33,214 nt of DNA from a virus, in the IMG/VR virus record IMGVR_UViG_3300042340_000110, positions 1 through 33,214 of that record, one strand, 5' to 3'. Each line of letters begins with the position of its first letter. Positions within the stretch are counted from its first letter, which is position 1. Under the pieces are notes generated by a model. It was not told where the DNA came from, made no database searches, and was given only the letters and a program-made list of their open reading frames with translations. Of the stretch, positions 1-8,230 are shown one piece after another. The translations under genes and the position numbers were made by a program.

Positions 1-135
1 CCGCCAGATGAGCAGCGGGTAGGCGATCTTTTGCGGTCCCACGTACCGCAACGGGTAAATCCGGCCGCTGATTAGCGAGTTGACTGCCGTGGCGTTGACG
101 AGGGCCGTGCGAAGCACGAACTCTGGAGACTTCAT
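1..135 (-). CDS. DUF3168-like tail completion protein, N-terminal part only
   Basis: Reading leftward from an ATG at 135, the frame gives 45 codons beginning MKSPEFVLRTALVNATA and runs off the left edge with no stop. The start, with Leu/Val-rich helix followed by a segment ending YPLLIWR, fits the DUF3168 family, small proteins at the head-tail interface or tail terminator in siphophages. The ATG overlaps the stop of the preceding gp10-like gene as ATGA, so it is probably coupled to it. Position after connector, head-tail adaptor and gp10-like genes is the classical place for this protein. Family assignment rests on context plus a short N-terminus, so it is moderately sure. Confidence 0.7.
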   Translation of the reverse strand, partial: MKSPEFVLRTALVNATAVNSLISGRIYPLRYVGPQKIAYPLLIWR

Positions 136-680
136 AGCGGCCCCCTAGCGATGCTCTGGAAAGCCAGTTCTTTGACGGCAGCGTTGAATGCCTTTTCCAT
201 CTCGGCAACCAGCATCCCCTCAACGTTGCTGCGGGTTTGCTCCCACGCAGAACGCACCGGCGGCCGACCGAACCGCCCGCCCACCGGCATCTTCCCTGTC
301 GAGACTAGGCGTCCGTCCTTCGTTTTCCTGAACCGCTCCTTGGTGCCGAACTCCACCAGCCCCTGGTGGTAGCCGAGCTTGGTGTTGTCATACGGCTCGT
401 TCATCTTGCGGCCGCTCTTGTAGCCAAGGATGGCAATGCCAACGCCGGTGCGCGGGTACTTCTTTGTTTTGACGGCAATGGATCGCCGCAGGTTGCCCGT
501 CTCGCCCTTTGGCGTGTTTGCCTTGAGTGCTGCCAGCGTCCCGCCTTGCTCGGCCGCACGCTTCAGGCCTGCGGCCATGTGCTTGGCGGCCAGGTTGTTG
601 GGCAACGCCTCAAACGCCGCCCGCAGACGCTCAAGCCCAGGCACGTTCATCGTGATGCGGATGCCAACCGTCTCAGCCAT
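132..680 (-). CDS. HK97 gp10-like head-tail / tail completion protein (182 aa)
   Basis: The 182-residue product contains a central NTPKGETGNLRRSI segment typical of the HK97 gp10 family, followed by a VEFGTKE stretch and a C-terminal helix ending near the stop. Family members act in joining the tail to the filled head. The ATG at 680 overlaps the upstream adaptor gene by 8 bases (ATGGCTGA), and the stop overlaps the next start as ATGA, so all four connector genes form one coupled unit. Length is usual for the family. Nothing looks broken. Confidence 0.85.
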   Translation of the reverse strand: MAETVGIRITMNVPGLERLRAAFEALPNNLAAKHMAAGLKRAAEQGGTLAALKANTPKGETGNLRRSIAVKTKKYPRTGVGIAILGYKSGRKMNEPYDNTKLGYHQGLVEFGTKERFRKTKDGRLVSTGKMPVGGRFGRPPVRSAWEQTRSNVEGMLVAEMEKAFNAAVKELAFQSIARGPL

Positions 681-996
681 CGGTGCGCTCCGAACAGACG
701 GCTTCGTGCTCGCTGCGGTTACCGTGCTCGAGCAGGCTGACGATCTCCAGCGTGCGGCTACGCCACGAGAACCGCATTGACTGCGTCAGGCCTGGCAGAT
801 ACCGCAGCCGTACTCGGTGCGTCAGCTGCGTCTGCTCTTGGCCAGCAAGCATGGCCTCGCGGGCCGAAACGCCTTCAACGCTGGCCCACACGGCCGACGA
901 GTTGCTCCACGACAGCACCGTCTCGCCTAGCGTGTTGGTAGTGCCGCTGGCGATCTGCACCGTGACACGCTCGCGGAGCTTGCCGGCGTCGATCAT
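673..996 (-). CDS. Head-tail joining / adaptor protein, SPP1 gp16-like (107 aa)
   Basis: The product starts MIDAGKLRERVTVQ, followed by a W(A)SVEGVSAREAMLAGQ segment and a beta-rich C-terminal half with THRVRLRYLPGL. This is the signature of the phage head-tail joining family (SPP1 gp16 / HK97 gp9-like stopper), about 105-115 aa. Such proteins seal the connector after packaging. ATG at 996 overlaps the connector gene stop (ATGA). Assignment is by sequence pattern and by the conserved neighbours on each side. Confidence 0.85.
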   Translation of the reverse strand: MIDAGKLRERVTVQIASGTTNTLGETVLSWSNSSAVWASVEGVSAREAMLAGQEQTQLTHRVRLRYLPGLTQSMRFSWRSRTLEIVSLLEHGNRSEHEAVCSERTDG

Positions 997-1604
997 CGGT
1001 AGGAGCCCCAGCGTTGCGAATCGAGCAGGGACTTGACCCCGAACTCGACTTCCTTGGAAATGCTGCCGGTGAGCACGCTAGTGCGGAACTCGTACCAGTG
1101 GCCTACGAGCATCAAGATGGCGTGCCGGATCGCCGCCGGGACGCTGGAGCCGCTCGCCCCGTAGCCGGCCCACCACGTCACGCTGATGGCGTTGTCATCC
1201 TGCCGGTGCGGCGTCCACGTGCTGCCATAGATTGGCAGGATAGCCCCCGGCGTGGCGTTCCGGTCCACACGGTATTCGGCCGTGCTGTAGGTGCTAGTCG
1301 GCCCGGCTTCCTGCGTGAAGGTCACCGTGACTGCCGTGGCCGTGCCGCTCATCACCATCGGCGGCCGGGGCAACTCGACCGGCTCAATGCCGCTGTCGGG
1401 GAACTTGTCGAACCGCATCACCCACTGGGTGTGCACCAGCGTGCGGTCAAGGTACTGCTCGCACCACTCGCGGGCCGCCGTGATGAGCGTGCCGATGTAG
1501 TTGTCATCATCGCTCGTATCGACCCGCAGATGGGCCTTGGCCTCGGCGAGCGTTACAGGCTCAACGGCTGGGGCGGTCTGTCGGGTCAGGCTTCGGTACT
1601 GCAC
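993..1604 (-). CDS. gp6-like head-tail connector protein (203 aa)
   Basis: Open frame extends to 1769, but the region before 1604 is the out-of-phase shadow of the preceding small gene. I place the start at GTG 1604, preceded by GAGGA at 7 bases. The product then begins VQYRSLTRQTAP and reaches PVTLAEAKAHLRVD..DDNYIGTLITAAREWCEQYL, the classic N-terminal helix pair of the phage gp6-like connector (Phage_connect_1) family, which binds under the portal. The C-terminal half has a W(W)AGYG segment and a final helix with LMLVGHWYE. It overlaps the preceding gene by 44 bases. Confidence 0.85.
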   Translation of the reverse strand: MQYRSLTRQTAPAVEPVTLAEAKAHLRVDTSDDDNYIGTLITAAREWCEQYLDRTLVHTQWVMRFDKFPDSGIEPVELPRPPMVMSGTATAVTVTFTQEAGPTSTYSTAEYRVDRNATPGAILPIYGSTWTPHRQDDNAISVTWWAGYGASGSSVPAAIRHAILMLVGHWYEFRTSVLTGSISKEVEFGVKSLLDSQRWGSYR

Positions 1605-1800
1605 GTGGGCGTCCTCGTTTGCGTGGCGTTGCGTCGGCCGTCTCGGCCAGGTGGTCAATGGCGGCCGTCTCGAGCTCCTGCTGCCGGTCCTCGACTGCGA
1701 CCCGCTGAGCGAGCAGCTGCGTGGCGAGCCCGCCTGGGATCTCCACCACCTGCCCCTTGCGGTAGCCACGCCACGAGCGGGCGAACTTCAGTTTCTTCAT
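1561..1800 (-). CDS. Small basic-tailed hypothetical protein in head operon (79 aa)
   Basis: Start chosen at ATG 1800, which overlaps the stop of the upstream glycosyltransferase-like gene as ATGA. The product begins MKKLKFARSWRGYRKGQ and continues with VVEIPGGLATQLLAQRVA, a small SH3-like beta pattern often seen in short proteins of phage head clusters, in which a value such as RGYxxGDVVE precedes a helix. The tail contains PRKRGRPR, an AT-hook-like basic patch. Function is unknown. It may be a minor capsid or packaging-associated protein; the AT-hook resemblance is only a short motif. Confidence 0.65.
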   Translation of the reverse strand: MKKLKFARSWRGYRKGQVVEIPGGLATQLLAQRVAVEDRQQELETAAIDHLAETADATPRKRGRPRAVPKPDPTDRPSR

Positions 1801-2531
1801 TGCGGCACGCTCCATGCAGATTCCGGGCGTTTCAGCGTGTTTGTGAACTCCGTGGCCCACTGGAAAACAGGCGTACCCAAGTTCTTGCCGGGCCACGTGA
1901 CCACGTACTCGCCGTGGCCTAGCACGACGCGGGGCGAGACGAAGACCTTGTTCCCGCTTTCACGCCAGTTTTTCCAGAAGTAGATGTCATCATCGACGCG
2001 GCCTTCGTGCCACGAGCCATCGGGGCCGGGCTTACTCCAGAACCAAGGCTTCCTGCACCGCTTCAGGGCGGCCGTACTGATGACCGTGAGCCCGAAGTGG
2101 GCCGTGTCCACTTCCTGCACGGGCTCGGCGAACCACGCCGAGTCCACCTTGGTGCTGCCGTCAGGCGGCGGATTGTCCAGCGTGCCTTTCAGCGTGAGCA
2201 TCGGGCGGCCGTCCTCTCGCTTCGTCTGCAGGCCGGTGATGGCGTCGCACTGGAACGTCATCGCCAAGGCAAACAAATGCTCTACGTCCTCTTTGGTGAA
2301 GAACGTGTCATAGTCGATGGTCAGCAGATACTCGGCCTTGTCAATGAACTGCTCCATCACGCGGGTATTCACCTGCGACCAGAACGCACCCGTGCCCATT
2401 GTGGGGCGAATGCCCAGCGGCATGAGTGCCTGAGCCCATGTGAAGTGGTTGGCCGTAAAGCTCAACCTGGGCATCGACAGGATGGCTTCCACACGGATGT
2501 CAACCTCCGTGCCGCCGACCTTGACCAGCAT
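1797..2531 (-). CDS. GT-A-type glycosyltransferase-like protein in the head operon (244 aa)
   Basis: The start is taken as ATG 2531 because AGG lies five bases upstream; GTG 2537 is an alternative. The product has a Rossmann-like opening with SMPRLSFTANHFTWA, then AEYLLTIDYDTFFTKEDVEHL, where the DYD triplet looks like the metal-binding DxD of GT-A enzymes. Later come a VDSAWFAEPV segment, FWSKPGPDGSWHEGRVDDDIYFWKNW in two parts, and a GHGEYV motif. Pattern matches family-2-like glycosyltransferases in phage genomes. It sits directly after the capsid gene and a terminator-like hairpin and is coupled to the next gene. Substrate is unknown; capsid decoration or host glycan change are both possible. 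Confidence 0.7.
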   Translation of the reverse strand: MLVKVGGTEVDIRVEAILSMPRLSFTANHFTWAQALMPLGIRPTMGTGAFWSQVNTRVMEQFIDKAEYLLTIDYDTFFTKEDVEHLFALAMTFQCDAITGLQTKREDGRPMLTLKGTLDNPPPDGSTKVDSAWFAEPVQEVDTAHFGLTVISTAALKRCRKPWFWSKPGPDGSWHEGRVDDDIYFWKNWRESGNKVFVSPRVVLGHGEYVVTWPGKNLGTPVFQWATEFTNTLKRPESAWSVPQ

Positions 2532-2550
2532 GGGCACCTCGCAAACGAGA

Positions 2551-2579
2551 GCGGGCCGCCCCGATTTGGAGCGGCCCGC
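2551..2579 (-). terminator. Perfect 9-bp GC hairpin after the capsid gene
   Basis: GCGGGCCGC (2551-2559) and GCGGCCCGC (2571-2579) are exact reverse complements around an 11-base loop. On the minus strand the hairpin lies 32-60 bases after the capsid stop and is followed by a short T-containing run (TCTCGTTT). It probably attenuates transcription after the capsid gene, giving more capsid than connector message. The U tract is poor, so a processing or stabilising hairpin is also possible. Confidence 0.6.
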
Positions 2580-2610
2580 CTAGTCTGCACATCACGTCAA
2601 GCCGTCAGGC

Positions 2611-3924
2611 TCACGCACCCACGAGGGCGATGACCGGGCCAGCCGCCGTGTCCGAGCCGAGCTCGCTCCACGAGATGGCGCACCGCATGGTCGCACGGAC
2701 CACGACCTGATCGCTCAGGAACGCCACCTGATCGCTGGACGCGATCTCCAGGCCACGACGCACACCGAAGTGAGCGGCGTTGCGGAGGTTGGCGTACAGG
2801 GCCATGACCTTGCCGGTCTGATCGCCCGAGCCCACCATCTGGTGCGAGAGCAGCACCGGCGAACCCAGGAACGTCAGGCCGAGCCCCTGCGACAGACCGA
2901 CCGACCCGCCCTGGGCGAGGTCGAGAGCCTGGAGGCAGGTGGCGAACGCATAGGGGGACACGATCCACGCCGCACCCTGCCGGCTGTGGCTGGGCATCTT
3001 GGCCATCATCTCGAGGATGTTGGCCTTCGTGATCTCCTCGAAGTAGTCGCCAGCACCCGTCACGAGGCTCGCGGCGTAGGTCGCCGAAGAGCCAGCGAGG
3101 ATGCCGCCGCTGGTGAGGATGCCCGCGACGCTGGGGGCGTTCGCCGAGTTGCCGTTGAAGGCAACCGTCTCGACCGCCTGGGTCAGCGTGTAGGCCAACT
3201 CGGTGGCGAGCATCTCAGCGATGCCGACAACCGAATCCTCGAAGAGCTCGGTCGACACCTTCGTCGCGGCCGTCACCTTCTTCGCGGTCAGGGTGACCTG
3301 CGAGTGGGTGGGGTCGCTGTCGGTGATCGCGGTGTTTTCCGCGACCCAGTAAGCCGTCGCGCCGCCGGTGCGCTTGGGCACCAGCACCACGTCGCTCGGC
3401 ATGTTGATCGGCGTCGCGTTGGACGCGAACACCGAGTCCTCGTTGACGAGCCGCAGCACCTGATTGCTCAGGATGTCGGGCACGAAAGCCGAGCCGGTCG
3501 TGGACGCGGCCGAGCCCTGAGCACGGGCCTCGATGCCGTAATCGTTGCACCACCGCTTGGCCTCGGCGTCACCACGGAGGTGACCCTTGATCCACATGCC
3601 GGCCTTGTACGCCTCTTCCTCGGTCTTGAACGCACGCAGCTTGCCGGCGTACGGGATCGACTCGATCCGCACCTTCGGCTCGTCGGCACGCACCTCGGGG
3701 GCCGGGGTGCAGCGGTCGACCACGGAACGCAGGTTCTTCGCCGACTCGGCAACCGACTTCTCGAAGTCGATCTTCTTGGCGAGCTTGGCGGCGTCGGCCG
3801 TCAGCGTCTCGAGCTCGAGGTCACGCTCGGCAATCTTGTCCGCGTCGCCCTCGATGGCACGCACGGCGTCGATCCGGTTGGCGAGGGTAACGGCCTCGTC
3901 CTGCAGCTTCTTGAGGTTGTCCAC
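2611..3924 (-). CDS. Major capsid protein, HK97 fold (437 aa)
   Basis: The 437-residue product has a charged coiled-coil N-terminus (about residues 1-75, rich in Lys/Glu with repeated DAAKLAKKIDFEKS heptads), the usual scaffolding delta domain of HK97-type capsids that the prohead protease removes. The body follows with RGDAEAKRW, STTGSAFVPDI, TEL..DSVVGIAEMLATELAYTL, and a C-terminal QVVVRATMRCAISWSE segment typical of the phage_capsid family. Start is GTG 3924, with GGAG about ten bases upstream. Order protease - Zn-ribbon - capsid agrees with a classical head cluster. It is followed by a strong hairpin. Confidence 0.95.
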   Translation of the reverse strand: MDNLKKLQDEAVTLANRIDAVRAIEGDADKIAERDLELETLTADAAKLAKKIDFEKSVAESAKNLRSVVDRCTPAPEVRADEPKVRIESIPYAGKLRAFKTEEEAYKAGMWIKGHLRGDAEAKRWCNDYGIEARAQGSAASTTGSAFVPDILSNQVLRLVNEDSVFASNATPINMPSDVVLVPKRTGGATAYWVAENTAITDSDPTHSQVTLTAKKVTAATKVSTELFEDSVVGIAEMLATELAYTLTQAVETVAFNGNSANAPSVAGILTSGGILAGSSATYAASLVTGAGDYFEEITKANILEMMAKMPSHSRQGAAWIVSPYAFATCLQALDLAQGGSVGLSQGLGLTFLGSPVLLSHQMVGSGDQTGKVMALYANLRNAAHFGVRRGLEIASSDQVAFLSDQVVVRATMRCAISWSELGSDTAAGPVIALVGA

Positions 3925-3972
3925 TGTGTGATATCTCCGCCGGCGGTATTGCCGATGAAGTCCACAGTCGCA

Positions 3973-4143
3973 CTAGCGGGCATCCCTCTTGCAGAACCGC
4001 ACTTCAGAAACCGTTGTTTTCACAAACGCAACCGCACGGGCGCCGCACCTCGGGCAACGCAGATACCGCTGCCGCTCGTCACCGCATGGGCGGCTGGAAC
4101 GGCAACGGAGTTTCTCGCCGCAGGTGCAGCGGGGCTCAGCCAT
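3973..4143 (-). CDS. Zn-ribbon mini-protein between protease and capsid genes (56 aa)
   Basis: A 56-codon gene runs from ATG 4143 to TAG 3975-3973. It begins MAEPRCTCGEKLRC and has cysteines at residues 6, 8, 14, 20, 30, 33 and 51, with a CPRCG knuckle at 30-34. The ATG overlaps the end of the protease gene by 8 bases (ATGGCTGA), the same coupling geometry as at other junctions in this operon, and this supports that it is translated. A zinc-binding fold is expected from the paired cysteines. Role is unknown; its place between protease and capsid suggests a head-assembly or regulatory helper. It is easily missed because of its size. Confidence 0.7.
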   Translation of the reverse strand: MAEPRCTCGEKLRCRSSRPCGDERQRYLRCPRCGARAVAFVKTTVSEVRFCKRDAR

Positions 4144-4816
4144 TGCGGAGCCTCAGAGAAGCAGCCCAGGCGGCGGCGACGCCCCGCAGGGCCGAACGCG
4201 AGCGATCCGCCTGGGCCGCAGGCTCTGGAGTCGGCTCGGCAACCGTCTGAGAAGAAACCCACGCATCGTAAGACCGCATGGCTGCAGCGGCTGAGGCGGC
4301 CGGGTACGCTGGCGTGAGCACAACAGACACGTCGGCCAGCAGCGAGACTTCACGAATCTCACGCACGGCACCCTGTTCATCGCTCGTCCACCGCTCGCCC
4401 GTCTTGGGGTCGAGAGCGAAGGCGAAACTCGACGCCTTGAGGTCGCGGCGACGCAGGAGCTCCAGCGTGTCGCGGCCCACCTGCGTGTCGGGCGGCGTCA
4501 CCGTGTACCGCAATCCCTTCTCGTCGCTCGACAACTCAAGCGTGCCGCTTGATGTGCGACCGAGGATAAGGTCGCTGTTGTGGTTCAGCAACGCCACCAC
4601 GTCCTGCTTGCCACGCTGGCGTGTCAGAATCTTGTCAAACGCACCAGGCAGGATGATCTCGCGGAACTGCGAGCCGCCTTCCCGCAGCGGCAGGCTGAAG
4701 CGGTTGTAGACGGCGGCGTATCCGGTGATGACCTGCGTGCCATTGGCCCGCGTCTCAATCGTGAGCTCGGCCTCGGGCACTTCCTCAAAGGCGAGGCAGC
4801 GGCGTTCAAGTTCCAT
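4136..4816 (-). CDS. HK97-family prohead protease (226 aa)
   Basis: The start is ATG 4816 (MELERRCLAFEEV), with GGAGG about nine bases upstream inside the end of the portal gene. The product shows the S78/U35 prohead protease pattern: VITGYAAVYNRFS, REIILPGAFDKIL, then LLNHNSDLILGRTSSGTL carrying the catalytic His and LLRRRDLKASSFAFAL carrying the catalytic Ser. It cleaves the delta domain of the capsid protein during prohead maturation. The last ~40 residues are an Ala/Glu-rich tail, as expected for a self-cleaved end. It overlaps the portal gene by 11 bases and the Zn-ribbon gene by 8. Confidence 0.92.
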   Translation of the reverse strand: MELERRCLAFEEVPEAELTIETRANGTQVITGYAAVYNRFSLPLREGGSQFREIILPGAFDKILTRQRGKQDVVALLNHNSDLILGRTSSGTLELSSDEKGLRYTVTPPDTQVGRDTLELLRRRDLKASSFAFALDPKTGERWTSDEQGAVREIREVSLLADVSVVLTPAYPAASAAAAMRSYDAWVSSQTVAEPTPEPAAQADRSRSALRGVAAAWAASLRLRNG

Positions 4817-6098
4817 CTGTCGTGTCCTCCTCTTCGGCCTGGTCCTCGGCGTCATCGGCCGGTGTGTCTTCAACCTCGACGGCTGGCTCGGGCATCGGCT
4901 CCGGGGCAGGCGGATCCTGGCCCACCTTGTCCAGCGTGGTCATGTTGAGCTGCACGAAGTGCTTGTCGCCTTCCGGCCCGATTGGGTTCAGGTTCTCCAG
5001 CTCGCGGATCTCGTTCACAGTCATCCAGCCGTTTTGCAGGGCCGAGACGTAGTAGGCAGACCGGCTCGCGTGGTCGCCACGCAGTAGGCCGCTCACGCTG
5101 TGCTCGGCGAAATACCGCTCATCGTCCACGATCAGGTCACGCGAGATCGCGGCTTCCCATCGCTTGAGATGTGGCAACAGGCAGTGCTGCACAAACTCGG
5201 TGCCCTGCACCTCGATGTTGCTATAGGTGCTGCGGCTCAAGTCTTGAATGAGGTGAGGCGGAATCCGGAAGGCGCGTGCTATCTCAAGCAACTGCCAGCC
5301 CCGTAATTCCAAAAACTGACTCGACTCGTTGCTGCCGCTTAGTTCGTGGGCCTTTACGCCATTCGGAAGGACGGCCGTGCGAAATGCCCGGTCCGGCCCA
5401 CGGTGCATCCGCTCCCACTGCTCACGCAGCCGCTCGGCCGCTTCGACCGGAATCGGGTTGTCTGACTCTAGGATGATGCCCGGCCTAGCGCCTGAACCGA
5501 AGTACGCACTGCCGTGGGCCTCCAACGCCTGGGCCAGCCCGATGGCGTTACGGAACAGCGTGTACGTCGGGATCGGCCGGATGCCGTCCTCGGTCGTGAA
5601 CCGCAGGCAGAAAATCTGCTCCTGCGTGTAGAGCGTCTGTTTGCCGCTGGGCTCGCGGTACTTGTACCGCACGGTCCCGTTCTCAAGCCGCTCGGCTTCC
5701 ATGCGAGACGAGTGCAGCGGCCACAGTTCCGACACGGCACCTCGAGCACCTGGGCGGATCTCGGCGTAGCTCGCACCGTAATGCAGGTACATGCCGGTCA
5801 TCCAATCCCGAAACTCTTGAGCCGTCTGCCAAGGGTTGGGCTGCATGTGCAGCAGGCGGTAGACCGGATGCTGCGGAGCCTTGGCCTTGCCACCGTTGGC
5901 GAGCCGCTCATAGACGTGGAGCGGAAGGGCCGAGACGGCGTCCGAGATCACCCGGATGCAGGCCGTGTAGGCCGAGCACGCCATCGAGTTGTCGGCGTTG
6001 ACCCGGATGCCAGACGGCGTGCGGCTAGACGAGGACTCGGTCCACTCGATGCCACGCAGGTCGAACATCTTGTAGTCGGCGACGGCGTTTTCGTTCAT
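4806..6098 (-). CDS. Portal protein, HK97 family (430 aa)
   Basis: Start is ATG 6098, which overlaps the terminase stop as ATGA; the open frame upstream is terminase shadow. The product has the usual portal landmarks: SACIR-like AYTACIRVISDAVSALPLHVY near the N-terminus, HPVYRLLHMQPNPWQTAQEF, YLHYGASYAEI, LWPLHSSRM, and IPPHLIQDLSRSTYSNIEVQ followed by LLPHLKRWEAAI. It forms the dodecameric DNA gate of the capsid. The C-terminal 50 residues are highly acidic with Pro/Glu runs. It lies between terminase and protease as expected. Confidence 0.95.
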   Translation of the reverse strand: MNENAVADYKMFDLRGIEWTESSSSRTPSGIRVNADNSMACSAYTACIRVISDAVSALPLHVYERLANGGKAKAPQHPVYRLLHMQPNPWQTAQEFRDWMTGMYLHYGASYAEIRPGARGAVSELWPLHSSRMEAERLENGTVRYKYREPSGKQTLYTQEQIFCLRFTTEDGIRPIPTYTLFRNAIGLAQALEAHGSAYFGSGARPGIILESDNPIPVEAAERLREQWERMHRGPDRAFRTAVLPNGVKAHELSGSNESSQFLELRGWQLLEIARAFRIPPHLIQDLSRSTYSNIEVQGTEFVQHCLLPHLKRWEAAISRDLIVDDERYFAEHSVSGLLRGDHASRSAYYVSALQNGWMTVNEIRELENLNPIGPEGDKHFVQLNMTTLDKVGQDPPAPEPMPEPAVEVEDTPADDAEDQAEEEDTTDGT

Positions 6099-7654
6099 AG
6101 GGTGATGATGTCCCAGTTCTGCTCGGCTGGTTTCGCAGTCGCCACGGCGTGCAGCCCGAGGCCCATCACCAGCGAGACGATGCCGTCGATGCGTTCCGTG
6201 CTTTTCGCCTTGCTCGGCTTGATGTTGCCCTGGTGGTCGGTCTGCACTGCCACGTTGCCAGCCATCCACGACAGCACCGGATGATTCCCGTGGCGGATCT
6301 TCTCCGAGAGCACGAGGTTCTCCAGCTGCTTGCTCGGGCTACTCATGGAGCCGTAGCCCTGTCCAAAGCCTGTCACATTCACGCCTTCCCCTTGCAGTTG
6401 GGTAGCGAGTTGGGTGGCGTTCCAGCGGTCGATTCCCACCTGCCGGATATTGAACTTCTGCGAGAGCTCGACGATGTCGCGGCGGATTACGTCGTAGTCG
6501 GTGACGTTGCCATCAGTGGCCCTGATGTACCCGTCACGAATCCACCCGATGTAGTCCACCTTGTCACGCTGCGTCCGCTCGGCAGCGTTCTCCTGCGGCA
6601 CCCAGAAGAACGGCAGCACGTCGAACGTGCCATCGTCGGCCTGGCTGACGAGCACCAGGGCAGACAAGTCGTAAGTGGTCGCAAGGTCAAGCCCGGCGTA
6701 CCACTCACGCTGCTCGAGATCGCCAGACAGCGGCTTGCCGCACTTCGCCCAGTTGTCAGGCGAGAGCCACCGCACGTCCTGCGTGGTCCAGACGTTTAGT
6801 CTGTATCGCAAAAAGCTATTGAGCTTCGACGGCGACTGCTCGGCCTCGCGGGCATCAGCGGCGAATGAATCCACCGTGATCGTCTCGCCGAGAGACGGGT
6901 TGGCCTGCCGCCACACCTTCTCGGTCTTCCATGAATCGTTTGTGCCAGCATCCGGCGGCGCGGCGTAGATGCAGCCGAAGAAGGCCGGGTCTACTGTTGG
7001 ATCGGCAATGCACCGCTCGGCGTAGGCGTGCTGCTCCCAGCAGATGCTCTTGCGGTCGTAGCCCGCCGTGGTGATCGACAGGATGAGCGGCTGCCGGCGA
7101 GCCGCACCGCCGTATCGCAGGGCGTCCCACAATCGCCGGTCCCGCTGGGCGTGCAATTCGTCAAAGAGCAGGGCGTGAATGTTCAGCCCCTCGGCACGGA
7201 ACGCGTCGGCTGAGAGCACCCGGTAGAACGAATTGCTCGCCTTGTGAACGATGGTCTTCCGGCTGTCGATCACCTCGAGGTGCCGCGACAACGCAGGCGA
7301 AGCCCGCACCATCGACGCCGCTTCCCGGTAGATGATGCCCGCCTGCTCGCGGTCGCAGGCCGCACCGTAGACCTCCGCCCCTGGCTCGGAGTCGAAGGCG
7401 GTCATGTAGAGAGCGATGCCGGCCAGCGTGGTGGACTTGCCCTGCTTTTTCGGCAGCTCGATGTACCCGACACGGTGCTGCCGAAGCCCGTCAGGTCCGA
7501 GCCGGCCGAAAAGTTCACGCAGCACGTGGTGCTGCCACGGCAGGAGCGTGAACGGCTTGCCAGCGTTCTGCCCCTTGCTGTGGCGCAGGATCTTCTCGAA
7601 GAAGTGCACCACCCGCTCGTACTTGGCCTGGCCCTCTTTGCAGAGATCAGGCAC
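6095..7654 (-). CDS. Terminase large subunit, HK97-like (519 aa)
   Basis: The product starts MPDLCKEGQAKYERVV and contains LLPWQHHVLRELFG, the Walker-A-like ELPKKQGKST, Walker B ALLFDELHAQ, a motif-III-like ILSITTAG, and a C-terminal nuclease beginning WYAGLDLATTYDLSALV with later GIDRWNATQLATQL. This is the packaging motor ATPase and headful/cos nuclease. I chose GTG 7654, which overlaps the small subunit stop by 8 bases (GTGCCTGA). A longer version from TTG 7711 with an AGGG upstream would add a Lys/Ser-rich stretch of 19 residues; I cannot decide from sequence alone. Confidence 0.93.
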   Translation of the reverse strand: MPDLCKEGQAKYERVVHFFEKILRHSKGQNAGKPFTLLPWQHHVLRELFGRLGPDGLRQHRVGYIELPKKQGKSTTLAGIALYMTAFDSEPGAEVYGAACDREQAGIIYREAASMVRASPALSRHLEVIDSRKTIVHKASNSFYRVLSADAFRAEGLNIHALLFDELHAQRDRRLWDALRYGGAARRQPLILSITTAGYDRKSICWEQHAYAERCIADPTVDPAFFGCIYAAPPDAGTNDSWKTEKVWRQANPSLGETITVDSFAADAREAEQSPSKLNSFLRYRLNVWTTQDVRWLSPDNWAKCGKPLSGDLEQREWYAGLDLATTYDLSALVLVSQADDGTFDVLPFFWVPQENAAERTQRDKVDYIGWIRDGYIRATDGNVTDYDVIRRDIVELSQKFNIRQVGIDRWNATQLATQLQGEGVNVTGFGQGYGSMSSPSKQLENLVLSEKIRHGNHPVLSWMAGNVAVQTDHQGNIKPSKAKSTERIDGIVSLVMGLGLHAVATAKPAEQNWDIITL

Positions 7655-8117
7655 CGTGGAGCTTGAAGAACTCTTCGACTTCGTCGCTCGGCTTTTCTTC
7701 CTTGCCGCCAAGTCGCACCCTGCTGGTCGGAGTCAGGCCAAACTCGCCCATTAAGGACGCCTGCAACGCCACTAAACTTCGATATAACGGGCCAGCCGGA
7801 TTCGGTTTGACGCCACCCAGGTCGGTTCGCATCACCGGGCCAGTGGCACGAAGCTCGAGCAGGCACGCCTGCGTGGCAGCGTACACCTCGCACAAAGTCG
7901 CCAACGCCTCGCCGTCCGCAGTCGTGAGCGTGCCAAGGCCGAGCAGGATTGGCACAAGCTCGTTCCACTTCTCAACAGCGAGCGGCTCAACCATGAGACG
8001 CTTCGGCATCGGCGGTGAGCCAGCCGGGGCAGGCAGGTCGGGCCGGATCTTTCGCTTGCCGGGATTGCCGAGCAACTTTTTCACGTTGGCCGGTTGTGGC
8101 TTTCGGCCGCGTGGCAT
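7647..8117 (-). CDS. Terminase small subunit, P27 family (156 aa)
   Basis: Start ATG 8117 has AGAGG about six bases upstream. The protein opens MPRGRKPQPANVKKLLGNPGKRK, the hallmark of the P27 small terminase family, and has MVEPLAVEKWNELVPILLGLGTLTTADGEALATLCEVYA in the helical centre. The subunit recognises the packaging site and hands DNA to the large subunit. The C-terminus is acidic and runs into the coupled large subunit gene. The packaging (cos/pac) site would be expected near this gene, but I cannot point to it. Confidence 0.92.
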   Translation of the reverse strand: MPRGRKPQPANVKKLLGNPGKRKIRPDLPAPAGSPPMPKRLMVEPLAVEKWNELVPILLGLGTLTTADGEALATLCEVYAATQACLLELRATGPVMRTDLGGVKPNPAGPLYRSLVALQASLMGEFGLTPTSRVRLGGKEEKPSDEVEEFFKLHGA

Positions 8118-8230
8118 CAAACACCTCTAGAAAACAGGGCAAAAACGCTGCGGCAAAATGCGGGCGCGTTTTCGGCGGTTACGACCGTGGTCCGCAGCCC
8201 CTCAGGTCGGTATCCCGACGACCGCCCCGG

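Noticed and set aside
1014-1922. Plus-strand frame of about 300 codons opposite connector genes
   Set aside because: Antisense shadow with no recognisable domain and no ribosome site.
2770-4317. Long plus-strand open frame opposite capsid and protease genes
   Set aside because: It is antisense to two clear head genes, is Arg/Gly/His-rich, and arises from GC-rich codon bias.
7655-7711. Longer terminase large subunit from TTG 7711
   Set aside because: Possible, but GTG 7654 has the 8-base overlap used elsewhere in this genome; kept as an alternative.
8118-8230. Packaging (cos/pac) site before the small terminase
   Set aside because: Only a five-base inverted repeat (GTCGG/CCGAC near 8207) was seen; nothing marks a cos or pac site.
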